A DNA stretch of 6,422 nt. Source: UBA7328 sp036479115 (GTDB taxonomy: Bacteria; Bacteroidota; Bacteroidia; Chitinophagales; Saprospiraceae). Below the pieces are notes generated by a model, which worked only from the letters and a program-made list of their open reading frames with translations, ran no database searches and was not told the DNA's origin. The stretch spans positions 1-6,422 of the forward strand of contig JAZGFD010000311.1 in assembly GCA_036479115.1 (NCBI GenBank), given 5' to 3'. How positions within the stretch are numbered: the first letter of the stretch is position 1; each line of letters begins with the position of its first letter. The position numbers and the translations under genes are program-made. Shown in pieces: positions 1 to 6,373 of the stretch.

Positions 1-48
1 CCTGATAAATACGATTTTGCTACCTTTCGTTTTAAACTAACCGAGTAA
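1..48 (+). CDS. Possible 3' end of an unidentified upstream gene (partial)
   Basis: Frame 1 is open from the window edge to a TAA at 46-48 and reads PDKYDFATFRFKLTE. This mixed charged and aromatic composition looks like a real C-terminus; the other two frames read either a hydrophobic string or an immediate stop. The residues do not resemble the end of TrpC, TrpD or TrpE, the usual neighbours of trpF, so the gene is unidentified. If real, it lies 89 bases upstream of the trpF start on the same strand. Fifteen codons are too few to be sure this is coding. Confidence 0.3.
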   Translation, partial: PDKYDFATFRFKLTE

Positions 49-137
49 CGGTGGTAATTTTTTACTCTCTTTTTTTGCCCTGTCATTTTTACTCGTTTTG
101 TGTAAAGCTATTTCAGGACAATACAATAAAAAATAGG

Positions 138-755
138 ATGATAATAAAAGTATGTGGTTTAGTAGATGATCAAAATATTAGAGATATCACTTCTTTAGAT
201 ATTGATATGATTGGTCTTAATTTCTATCCAGGGTCTAAAAGATATGTCAGAAAATTCAATGAAAATATAGTTTTTAATATTCCTAAAAAAGTCAGTAAGG
301 TGGGAGTATTTGTGGATGAAAAAATAGATATGGTGTTTGAAACTATTAGTAAGTATAAATTGGATTATGTGCAACTGCATGGGTCAGAATCTATATCATA
401 TTGTCAAAAAGCCCAGAAAAAAGCGAAGGTTATTAAGGTATTTGGTATAGTTGATAGTGATAATATCAATGATGTAGTAGATGGATATGGCTTTTGTGAT
501 TTTTTGCTATTTGACACCAAAAGTATATATCATGGAGGTACAGGACGGAAATTTAACTGGAACATTTTAAATACATACAAAGAACCTACACCTTTCATTT
601 TAAGCGGAGGCATTGGGCCTGAAGACAATGAAATAATAAAAGACATTCAACATCCACAACTCAAGGGTATAGATATCAATAGTAAATTTGAAAAAAGTCC
701 GGGTATAAAAATTATAGAAAAAGTCTCTTATTTTATCAATAATCTGAAAAAATAA
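138..755 (+). CDS. trpF: Phosphoribosylanthranilate isomerase (TrpF)
   Basis: This cytosolic enzyme performs the Amadori rearrangement of N-(5'-phosphoribosyl)anthranilate to CdRP, the third step from chorismate to tryptophan. The product is 205 residues, the normal size for a monofunctional TrpF (beta/alpha)8 barrel. Visible signatures are the N-terminal strand IKVCG with the catalytic Cys6, IGLNFYPGSKRYV near 25-37, VGVFVD at 55-60, VQLHG at 78-82, FDTKS with the presumed catalytic Asp126, GGTG at 133-136, FILSGGIGPED at 153-163, and the phosphate-binding GIDINSKFEKSPGIK at 177-191. The ATG at 138 is chosen because the protein then begins MIIKVCG, as TrpF family members do. An in-frame GTG at 51 would add 29 hydrophobic residues with no family counterpart. 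The 49-137 leader is T-rich, with no clear TAnnTTTG promoter and no Shine-Dalgarno sequence. The gene runs directly into trpB. Confidence 0.96.
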   Translation: MIIKVCGLVDDQNIRDITSLDIDMIGLNFYPGSKRYVRKFNENIVFNIPKKVSKVGVFVDEKIDMVFETISKYKLDYVQLHGSESISYCQKAQKKAKVIKVFGIVDSDNINDVVDGYGFCDFLLFDTKSIYHGGTGRKFNWNILNTYKEPTPFILSGGIGPEDNEIIKDIQHPQLKGIDINSKFEKSPGIKIIEKVSYFINNLKK

Positions 756-1952
756 ATGATGGATTATAATATTGACAACAAGGGTTTTTATGGCAGCTAT
801 GGTGGTGCATTCATACCTGAAATGCTATATGCCAACGTAGAAGAACTGCGACAACAATATAAGAAGATAATGACATCGCCAGAATTTCAAAAGGAATTCA
901 AGTCATTGCTTAAAGACTATGTGGGTCGGCCTACTCCACTATATTTTGCCCCCAACCTATCGACCCATTATAATACGAAAATATATCTCAAAAGGGAAGA
1001 TCTAAATCATACTGGTGCACATAAAATTAACAATACCATAGGCCAAATACTTTTGGCCCAAAGGCTGGGAAAGAAAAGAATAATTGCAGAAACTGGAGCG
1101 GGGCAACATGGTGTGGCAACGGCTACAGTTTGTGCTTTGATGGGGTTAGAGTGCGTGGTATTCATGGGAGAAGTGGATATAGAAAGACAAGCTCCGAATG
1201 TAGCCCGAATGAAAATGCTCGGAGCATCAGTAATACCTGCTCTTAGCGGCAGCCGTACATTAAAAGACGCTACTAATGAAGCGATAAGAGATTGGATCAA
1301 CCATCCAGAAGAAACGTATTATATCATCGGATCAGTAGTAGGCCCCCATCCTTATCCTGATATAGTAGCCCTTTTCCAATCAGTGATAAGTGCTGAAATA
1401 CAAAAACAACTTTTAGAACATGAAGGAAGAGATTATCCTGATTATATAGTAGCATGTGTAGGTGGTGGTAGTAATGCCGCTGGAGCCTATTATCACTATC
1501 TCAATAATGAGAATGTAAATCTCATTTCCGTAGAAGCAGCAGGAATGGGCATAGATAGCGGAAAATCAGCTGCTACCAGTATTTTGGGCACTTCAGGTAT
1601 CATTCACGGAAGCCGCACACTTCTTATGCAAACTGATGACGGACAAATAATAGAACCTTACTCTATTTCAGCTGGTTTGGATTATCCTGGTATTGGGCCA
1701 ATGCACGCCAATCTTATTGAAAAAGGGAGAGCTCAAGTGTACAGCAGTACAGATAGTGAAGCCCTTGAAGCAGCGATGTTTTTATCCAAAACAGAAGGGA
1801 TTATTCCGGCATTGGAAACAGCACATGCTTTAGCCGCACTGGATAAAATAACTTTTCAACAAGAAGATATTGTGGTGGTTAACCTTTCAGGCAGAGGTGA
1901 CAAGGATCTGCAAACATATATGAATTACATGGATAGTAAAATAAGTAAATAA
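756..1952 (+). CDS. trpB: Tryptophan synthase beta chain (TrpB)
   Basis: This PLP enzyme condenses indole with L-serine to form L-tryptophan; with TrpA it forms the alpha2beta2 synthase that channels indole. The product is 398 residues, the family's usual length. It opens with GFYGSYGGAFIPEML at 10-24, typical of TrpB. Further landmarks are GRPTPLYF at 57-64, HTGAHK at 85-90 with the PLP-binding Lys90, AETGAGQHG at 111-119 with the catalytic Glu112, the PLP-phosphate loop GGGSN at 236-240, SAGLDYPG at 305-312 containing Asp309 (the counterpart of Salmonella Asp305), EGIIPALETAHA at 347-358, and LSGRGDKD at 377-384. The ATG begins immediately after the trpF TAA, so translation is probably coupled; a second ATG at 759 is an equally possible start. 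All key residues are intact. It is separated from trpA by the Rieske oxygenase gene instead of abutting it. Confidence 0.98.
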   Translation: MMDYNIDNKGFYGSYGGAFIPEMLYANVEELRQQYKKIMTSPEFQKEFKSLLKDYVGRPTPLYFAPNLSTHYNTKIYLKREDLNHTGAHKINNTIGQILLAQRLGKKRIIAETGAGQHGVATATVCALMGLECVVFMGEVDIERQAPNVARMKMLGASVIPALSGSRTLKDATNEAIRDWINHPEETYYIIGSVVGPHPYPDIVALFQSVISAEIQKQLLEHEGRDYPDYIVACVGGGSNAAGAYYHYLNNENVNLISVEAAGMGIDSGKSAATSILGTSGIIHGSRTLLMQTDDGQIIEPYSISAGLDYPGIGPMHANLIEKGRAQVYSSTDSEALEAAMFLSKTEGIIPALETAHALAALDKITFQQEDIVVVNLSGRGDKDLQTYMNYMDSKISK

Positions 1953-2015
1953 AAATTAGAGTATTAACATAAAGAAATGGCATTTTAATTCTGAATACTA
2001 TAAAAAAATAAGACA

Positions 2016-3188
2016 ATGATTTCCACTAACATCAACAGCGATCCCAGGTATCCACTATTTGAAAAGCTGATAGAAACGGTCATGAATGATAAACCTCAAA
2101 ACCCTTTTGAAACCATTGAATTAGATGTAAGACAATATTCGGATACTGCTTGGTTTGAATATGAGCAAAAACACATCTTTAATGATGTGCCTCAGGTCGT
2201 TGGTTTCAGCAGCATGCTCAAGAAAGCAGGAGATCATTTTACATTTGACTATGTAGGAAAGCCACTACTAATAGTTCGTGGAAAAGACAATATAATAAGG
2301 TGTTTTCTCAATGTCTGTCGCCACAGAGGTGTGAGGTTATCGAATGCCGAAGGGGTATCAAAAGCACTTACATTTTCATGCCAATATCATCATTGGTCTT
2401 ATGATTTGAAAGGAAACTTGATTTTTGTGCCAGCCGAAGAAGGATTCCCCGGATTAGATAAAAGTTGTAAATCTTTAAAAGAAATAGCCGTTGAAGAAGC
2501 CCATGGTTTTATATGGGTAAATCCTAAGTTAGGAGGAAGAATAGATTTGAATAATTTTCTTGGAAATATCGCTGATGATTTAGACAATTTTGGGCTAGGA
2601 GGAGGGCATTTTTTCAAACAATCTACGCATATTTGTAAAGCCAATTGGAAGCTACTGATTGAAGCATTTCAAGATGGATATCACGTTACTCGATTACATA
2701 AAAAAACAGTAGGAGAATTTTTTGTTGATAATATGGCAGTTCAAGAGCGCGAAAAACAACACATTCGATCTATCGTGGCCCGAAAAGGTATTGAGGATGC
2801 AATGAACCTCCCAAAAAATGATTGGAATTTTAGAATTCATAGCTCATTCTCACATTTCATTTGGCCAAACACAACGACGATAATGCACCCTGATTATACT
2901 TCTCAAGTGACGTTCTATCCCATAGCAGTAGACAAGACCGCTGTGATCCATAACTGCATAATTGAGAGAAAAACACAATCAGAAAAAGAAATGGCTCATT
3001 TTGAAAGAAGCTTTAAACTGATTGATGAAGGCGTATTCTCAAACGAAGATTTTTATATATGTGAACAAGCACAAATAGGATTGAAAAGTGGTGCAAATGA
3101 AGCATTTATTGCTGGTGGTTATGAAATAGGGTTGAAAACATTTCATCAAATAATAAAAGATTCAATTGGGCCATATAGAAATCTGTAA
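2016..3188 (+). CDS. Rieske [2Fe-2S] non-heme iron oxygenase, alpha subunit, embedded in the trp cluster
   Basis: The product is a 390-residue aromatic ring-hydroxylating oxygenase alpha subunit (HcaE/COG4638-like). Such enzymes use electrons from a reductase or ferredoxin to activate O2 for hydroxylation or demethylation. The N-terminal Rieske domain (about 48-170) carries CRHRG at 101-105 and CQYHHW at 122-127, giving cluster ligands Cys101, His103, Cys122 and His125; 18 residues separate His103 from Cys122. The C-terminal catalytic domain has NWKLLIEAFQDGYHVTRLH at 210-228, which includes the D-x2-H-x4-H motif: bridging Asp220 and iron ligands His223 and His228. Asp345, in FSNEDFYICEQAQIGL at 341-356, is the likely third ligand. 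WPNTTTIMHPDYTSQVTFYP at 283-302 is also typical of the family. No beta subunit, ferredoxin or reductase is encoded here, so it may work as an alpha-only oligomer with a distant redox partner. It lies 63 bases after trpB and 12 before trpA, on the same strand. Substrate is not deducible; indole, anthranilate or tryptophan derivatives are guesses from context only. Confidence 0.93.
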   Translation: MISTNINSDPRYPLFEKLIETVMNDKPQNPFETIELDVRQYSDTAWFEYEQKHIFNDVPQVVGFSSMLKKAGDHFTFDYVGKPLLIVRGKDNIIRCFLNVCRHRGVRLSNAEGVSKALTFSCQYHHWSYDLKGNLIFVPAEEGFPGLDKSCKSLKEIAVEEAHGFIWVNPKLGGRIDLNNFLGNIADDLDNFGLGGGHFFKQSTHICKANWKLLIEAFQDGYHVTRLHKKTVGEFFVDNMAVQEREKQHIRSIVARKGIEDAMNLPKNDWNFRIHSSFSHFIWPNTTTIMHPDYTSQVTFYPIAVDKTAVIHNCIIERKTQSEKEMAHFERSFKLIDEGVFSNEDFYICEQAQIGLKSGANEAFIAGGYEIGLKTFHQIIKDSIGPYRNL

Positions 3189-3200
3189 AGAAAGAAGCGA

Positions 3201-3971
3201 ATGAATAGAATAAAAGCACTTTTTGCAATTAAAAAACAGAAAATACTAAATGTATACTTTACGGCAGGATACCCTGCCCTAGAAGATACAACGAAGATAG
3301 CATCAGCTCTGACCAAACAAGGAGTGGATCTCATTGAATTGGGAATGCCATATTCCGATCCTCTTGCTGACGGCCCCACCATCCAAAAGAGCAGTATGCA
3401 AGCTTTAAAAAATGGCATGACCTTAGAAAAAATTTTTTCACAAGTTAAAATATTCAGACGAGATCATGAAACACCCATTATCCTCATGGGCTACCTCAAT
3501 CAAGTGATGCAATATGGCAAAGAAAAATTCATCTCAAAATGTGCTGCAATTGGTATTGATGGCCTTATTCTGCCCGACTTGCCTATGGACGTTTATGAAG
3601 AAGAATATCAATCACTTCTAGAAGAAAATCACATAGCCATTAGCTTCCTTATTACTCCCCATACATCGAAGGAGAGAATAAAAAAAGCTGATCTACTGAG
3701 CACAGCCTTTGTATATGTAGTGAGTCAATCTAGCATCACAGGTAATACCCACAGTATTAATACAACCCAACAACAATACTTTGATCGCATTAATGATATG
3801 AATCTTTCTTCTCCCTCTCTTATAGGTTTTGGCATCCATGATACAAAGACTTACAAAGTTGCATGTGCTAACAGTAATGGGGCTATCATTGGGAGTGCTT
3901 TTATTAGAGCCTTGGGAAATGAAAATGACTTGGAGGAAAGTGTGGAATCTTTTATTAAAGAGATACGATGA
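3201..3971 (+). CDS. trpA: Tryptophan synthase alpha chain (TrpA)
   Basis: This (beta/alpha)8-barrel subunit cleaves indole-3-glycerol phosphate to indole and glyceraldehyde 3-phosphate and passes indole to TrpB. The product is 256 residues, slightly shorter than the 268 of E. coli. Diagnostic segments are YFTAGYP at 19-25, IELGMPYSDPLADGP at 45-59 with catalytic Glu46 and Asp57 (E. coli Glu49 and Asp60), PIILMGYLN at 92-100, GIDGLILPDLP at 118-128, loop 6 SQSSITG at 175-181 with Thr180 (E. coli Thr183), and the phosphate-binding GFGI at 209-212 and GSAF at 231-234. The start is well placed because family homology begins within the first 20 residues. The gene follows the Rieske oxygenase stop by 12 A-rich bases, so the two are almost certainly on one transcript. 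It is the last recognisable gene of the cluster; no strong terminator follows. Confidence 0.97.
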   Translation: MNRIKALFAIKKQKILNVYFTAGYPALEDTTKIASALTKQGVDLIELGMPYSDPLADGPTIQKSSMQALKNGMTLEKIFSQVKIFRRDHETPIILMGYLNQVMQYGKEKFISKCAAIGIDGLILPDLPMDVYEEEYQSLLEENHIAISFLITPHTSKERIKKADLLSTAFVYVVSQSSITGNTHSINTTQQQYFDRINDMNLSSPSLIGFGIHDTKTYKVACANSNGAIIGSAFIRALGNENDLEESVESFIKEIR

Positions 3972-4448
3972 CCTGTCATTGTCAATTCTTGACTACAATA
4001 GGTTGTATCATTCACTGCTTCAAGCACAAGTAGAGTAAATACTATTATTGAAAATCCTTTAGAAAAGTTAACAACCTTCCCATAACTACGCCTATGTGAA
4101 AGTACCTTCGCTTTGTCCGAATTTGAAAGCGCAATTCAATATTTCTTCGAAAGAGAAGTTTTGAAACGAAAGGAATTTGAAAATTATCTAATTGACAAAT
4201 TCCATATTCCTAATTTGGAAATTTCGAGGTTCTTTTTTGTGATGGGTATACTTATAAAAGTATCTATTATATTCCAGCTATTGTCGATGTCAAAGCCCTA
4301 CTGTAACATCTCTAATGAACTTTATCAGGCAAATTGCTGTTAATAAAATCTTTGCTCATGCATTAAAAGAGAGATGAGAACCAAAAATAAGACCAACTCG
4401 GGAAATCTCAATACTTGCAATTCGCTGTATACTTCCTCATCTTCCTGT
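3972..4448. other. Convergent intergenic stretch with possible gene debris and no clear terminator
   Basis: This stretch separates the 3' end of trpA from the 3' end of the minus-strand saccharopine-dehydrogenase-like gene. A terminator would be expected for both, but I find only weak hairpins: GTCAA/TTGAC at 3981-3993 and CGCTTT/AAAGCG at 4109-4131, neither followed by a T tract. Protein-like text appears in several frames: the stretch after the trpA stop in the +1 frame ends SILDYNRLYHSLLQAQVE, followed by a segment from 4086 and another from 4214. Together they resemble a decayed gene rather than a working one. No tRNA, CRISPR or insertion-sequence ends were recognised. Confidence 0.45.
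4086..4343 (+). pseudogene. Possible frameshifted gene remnant of unknown identity
   Basis: The frame opens after a TAA at 4083-4085 and has no ATG near its beginning; the earliest plausible start is a TTG at 4113. Its first half is charged and helix-like (SEFESAIQYFFEREVLKRK, then EFENYLIDKFHIPNLEI). From about 4220 it turns into low-quality hydrophobic sequence. At that same point another frame (4214-4306) opens and reads much more like protein, with GYTYKSIYYIPAIVDVKALL before a TAA. The simplest reading is one ancestral coding sequence broken by a frameshift near 4215-4230, with its beginning lost. I do not recognise the family. The alternative is chance open frames in AT-rich DNA, so confidence is low. 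Confidence 0.2.
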
Positions 4449-5678
4449 TCATCCATTTTGCATATCGAAAGTTAATCCCGAATTTGCTATTAATCTGTCT
4501 AAAAAGACTTTACCCATTGCAACAGAAGGCGTGATACATCCATAAGTATTGGGCAAGTGCTTTTGATCATGGGCCAGACAAACAGCGGCCTCACCTAGCA
4601 TTTTACTAGTAGATCCATAACCAGGATCTTTATCACCTGTTATCTTCATCTTGTATGACTTTCCATCCTTCATTTTTCCTAAGAGGAGAATATTGAAAAA
4701 CCCATTTTCCCTTTGTTCTTTTGAAGGGCCTTCTCCTGGTTTTGGGAGAAAATGATCACCAATTTTTTTCAACATTGTACCAGGTTTCATTGCTGATGCT
4801 ATTCCCATGGTCATCATCAATGAAGCCGCAGTCAGTCTACCTTTTATCCCATTTCCTGTCAACATTGTTTCACTGTATAAAAAATCTCTGCCATAAGGAT
4901 GTCCTGAAAGAGCAAGGCTACGGCGTACTACCTTTGTATTAATAGATGCCATTACAAATGGGCCTACCCATTCCTTCATGTCCTTGTCCATTTTTGGTTT
5001 TAATAAATCTGCCTTATCAGGCCCTGATCTATCTCCTTTAGGATTAAGGCCATAGGGATTAACCAAGATCTTAAATATTGACTTATCAGAAGCAGCTTCG
5101 CCCATTACGTTTTGGAGACTGGCCAATGTCCCACCGCTAAAAGTGCCACTCATGGCTTTTACAAAAAACTTAATTTCTGATGCAAAGGTTCCTGTCTTTT
5201 TTTTCAATTCATTTTGAAAAAAATAAACCCCCATGTCAGAGGGCACAGAATCAAATCCACAACAATGAGTGATTTTAACTTTCTTTTCTTCAGCTTCTGT
5301 ATGATGTTGGTCTATCATTTTTCTGATCCACTGTACCTCTCCTGCCAAATCACAATAATGTGTCCCATTTTTTATACATGACGCCACTAATGCCGACCCA
5401 TATTTGGCATAAGGCCCAACTGTAGTGCATATCACTTTAGCCATCCTGGTCATTTCATCCAATGATGATAAATCTGTGAAATCAGCAATTATTTGAGGAA
5501 TATGAGCAGTCTGAGTCAAGCTTTGCACCCCATCAAGTTTACTCTTACTTCTTCCTGCCATAGCCCATTTAAGATCAGAAGTAGTGGGATATTGTTTTTT
5601 ATAATATTCTGCAACCAGTCTTCCTGTAAATCCTGTGCTGCCCCATACTATTACATCATATTTTCGATCTTTTGTCAT
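4449..5678 (-). CDS. Saccharopine dehydrogenase-like NAD(P)-binding oxidoreductase (trans-acting enoyl reductase group)
   Basis: The product is 409 residues and starts MTKDRKYDVIVWGSTGFTGR. The glycine-rich Rossmann loop GSTGFTG lies at 13-19, followed by AGRSKSKL at 41-48, which probably contacts the cofactor's adenosine ribose or phosphate. Other group-typical segments are TTVGPYAKYG at 85-94, NGTHYCDLAGE at 104-114, CCGFDSVPSD at 139-148 and SGGT at 181-184. This layout matches the saccharopine dehydrogenase-like family that includes mammalian SCCPDH and mycobacterial trans-acting enoyl reductases such as Rv2953, which work with polyketide synthases. It is not evidence for lysine metabolism. 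The exact substrate is unknown. The ATG suits the family, with the Rossmann strand starting at residue 7; the leader is A-rich without a Shine-Dalgarno sequence. The gene is convergent with trpA and divergent from the gene at 6387, so it is probably transcribed alone. I could not identify its promoter. Confidence 0.9.
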   Translation of the reverse strand: MTKDRKYDVIVWGSTGFTGRLVAEYYKKQYPTTSDLKWAMAGRSKSKLDGVQSLTQTAHIPQIIADFTDLSSLDEMTRMAKVICTTVGPYAKYGSALVASCIKNGTHYCDLAGEVQWIRKMIDQHHTEAEEKKVKITHCCGFDSVPSDMGVYFFQNELKKKTGTFASEIKFFVKAMSGTFSGGTLASLQNVMGEAASDKSIFKILVNPYGLNPKGDRSGPDKADLLKPKMDKDMKEWVGPFVMASINTKVVRRSLALSGHPYGRDFLYSETMLTGNGIKGRLTAASLMMTMGIASAMKPGTMLKKIGDHFLPKPGEGPSKEQRENGFFNILLLGKMKDGKSYKMKITGDKDPGYGSTSKMLGEAAVCLAHDQKHLPNTYGCITPSVAMGKVFLDRLIANSGLTFDMQNG

Positions 5679-5720
5679 AGTTTGTATTTTGTTTTTCTAA
5701 ATTTTTCTGTAACTAATCGA

Positions 5721-5862
5721 GTGCTGTGCTTTTGAGATTTGTCTCTCAAACAAGCAGACAAAAAATTGCTATTTTATTACTAGGCACAAGTTATTTTAAT
5801 AGTAACTCACGTGTCGTGCTTTTGAGGCAAAAAATTGGTAATTTATTACTAGACACAGGTTA
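5721..5862 (+). repeat. Imperfect tandem direct repeat, two copies
   Basis: Copy A occupies about 5721-5793 and copy B about 5811-5862. Each begins with the identical 11-mer GTGCTTTTGAG (5726-5736 and 5816-5826). A second shared block of 37 positions (5757-5793 and 5826-5862) differs at five, including CAAAAAATTG and TTATTACTAG in both copies. Copy A carries about 21 extra bases between the blocks, and these form one side of a hairpin. A shorter relative, TTTGAGACAAAAATTG, sits at 5939-5954. The repeats lie upstream of the minus-strand gene, 43 bases from its start codon at the nearest point. Confidence 0.75.
5728..5755. repeat. Stem-loop inside repeat copy A
   Basis: TTTGAGA at 5731-5737 pairs perfectly with TCTCAAA at 5744-5750 around a six-base loop. 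After a small bulge (5751-5752) the outer GCT at 5728-5730 can pair with AGC at 5753-5755. No T tract follows on either strand, so it is not an ordinary terminator. It lies 50 bases upstream of the minus-strand start codon and could be an operator or a leader structure. Confidence 0.5.
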
Positions 5863-5870
5863 ATTTTGTA

Positions 5871-5892
5871 TTAATAGTAGTGCTATTACTAA
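5871..5892. repeat. 22-bp degenerate palindrome, copy 1
   Basis: The left arm starts TTAATAG, the centre is AGTGCT and the right arm ends TTACTAA. It matches the palindrome at 6193-6214 at 18 of 22 positions, and all four differences are transitions. Both copies are followed by CTT and then an AT-rich stretch. The symmetry is weaker in this copy. The role is unknown; a dimeric regulator's binding site or the terminal repeat of an old element are both possible. Confidence 0.5.
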
Positions 5893-6113
5893 CTTTTTTA
5901 TGTTTTAGTCAATCTCGATTATGTTGCCACACCTTCGATTTGAGACAAAAATTGCCGAAGTATAGTGATAAAAGAACTTTTTTTTCCAAAATTAATACCA
6001 CCTTAGTCGTTCCTTTTTATATTAATAGCGTAAGTACTCATTATCTTGTGTATCCAGAAATATTGGTCATCATTTTAATCAAAAATGCCGACAGATCACT
6101 ACATTCCCTACTC

Positions 6114-6136
6114 AACCAAGGGAGTTTCCCTTGGTT
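6114..6136. repeat. Perfect 10-bp inverted repeat with a 3-base loop
   Basis: AACCAAGGGA at 6114-6123 and TCCCTTGGTT at 6127-6136 are exact reverse complements around GTT. It is the strongest hairpin in the window. Neither flank carries a T tract (ATTCACTTTAAATG follows on the plus strand; GAGTAGGG follows on the minus strand), and no gene ends here. A classic intrinsic terminator is therefore unlikely. It could be part of a small RNA, a REP-like element or a protein-binding site. Confidence 0.75.
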
Positions 6137-6192
6137 ATTCACTTTAAATGCCTTCAGCCTTTTTTATGATAATTACGAAATTAAATACTTAC

Positions 6193-6214
6193 TTAATAGC
6201 AGCGCTACTATTAA
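6193..6214. repeat. 22-bp near-perfect palindrome, copy 2
   Basis: TTAATAG at 6193-6199 and CTATTAA at 6208-6214 flank the self-complementary centre AGCGCT at 6201-6206. Only the pair 6200/6207 (C and A) breaks the symmetry. It is related to the palindrome at 5871-5892, 322 bases away in the same orientation, and lies about 190 bases upstream of the start codon at 6387. Two-fold symmetry of this length suggests a dimeric DNA-binding protein, but no regulator can be named. Confidence 0.6.
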
Positions 6215-6327
6215 CTTATTTGTGACTACTCAAGAGGAGCCTATGAGCTTTATCTGGCTAAAAAAACAATTTTTTATCTAAAAACAACGATTCAGAGCCA
6301 ATTTATAACTCATTGATATAGAACAAA

Positions 6328-6368
6328 ATATAAACAACTATAAAAAAATAGTTTACAGCTGTTTATAT
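6328..6368. promoter_or_regulatory. Inverted repeat overlapping the promoter at 6366 (possible operator)
   Basis: ATATAAACA at 6328-6336 and TGTTTATAT at 6360-6368 are perfect 9-bp inverted repeats. The left arm runs straight into an inner repeat, ACTAT (6337-6341) with ATAGT (6348-6352), around six A residues, giving a composite stem with a seven-base bulge on the right side. The right arm covers the first three bases of the TAnnTTTG box, so a protein bound here would block the promoter. The symmetry is seen directly; the regulatory role is inferred. Confidence 0.45.
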
Positions 6369-6373
6369 ATTTG
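6366..6373 (+). promoter_or_regulatory. Bacteroidota-type promoter box (TAnnTTTG)
   Basis: TATATTTG matches the -7 consensus TAnnTTTG of the Bacteroidota primary sigma factor exactly and is followed by C. No clear TTG at the expected -33 distance is present; the position holds an A-rich run. Transcription would start around 6378-6380, leaving a leader of fewer than ten bases before the ATG at 6387. Confidence 0.55.

Noticed and set aside
51..137. In-frame GTG extension of trpF adding 29 residues
   Set aside because: The added residues are hydrophobic with no TrpF counterpart; the ATG at 138 gives the canonical IKVCG start.
49..137. Promoter for the trp cluster
   Set aside because: No TAnnTTTG box in 49-137, so the real promoter may lie upstream of the window; the nearest match, TACCTTTC at 21-28, lacks the final G and sits in the possible upstream coding tail.
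1007..1300. Minus-strand open frame of 97 codons inside trpB
   Set aside because: It is the reverse complement of strongly conserved TrpB sequence; no independent signal.
3981..3993. GTCAA/TTGAC hairpin as the trpA terminator
   Set aside because: A stem of only five pairs and no following T tract.
3829..4038. Plus-strand frame overlapping the trpA 3' end
   Set aside because: Most of it is trpA read out of frame; only the part past the trpA stop looks protein-like and is treated as possible debris.
4721..4942. Plus-strand open frame opposite the minus-strand reductase gene
   Set aside because: It is antisense to a well-supported gene and lacks any recognisable motif; the same applies to 5493-5735.
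5721..5862. CRISPR array
   Set aside because: Only two clear copies, imperfect and of unequal length, with no regular spacers and no cas genes in the window.
5880..6281. 133-codon plus-strand open frame
   Set aside because: It starts with GTG inside a palindrome, runs through a perfect hairpin and another palindrome, has no recognisable motif, and its composition is typical of AT-rich non-coding sequence.
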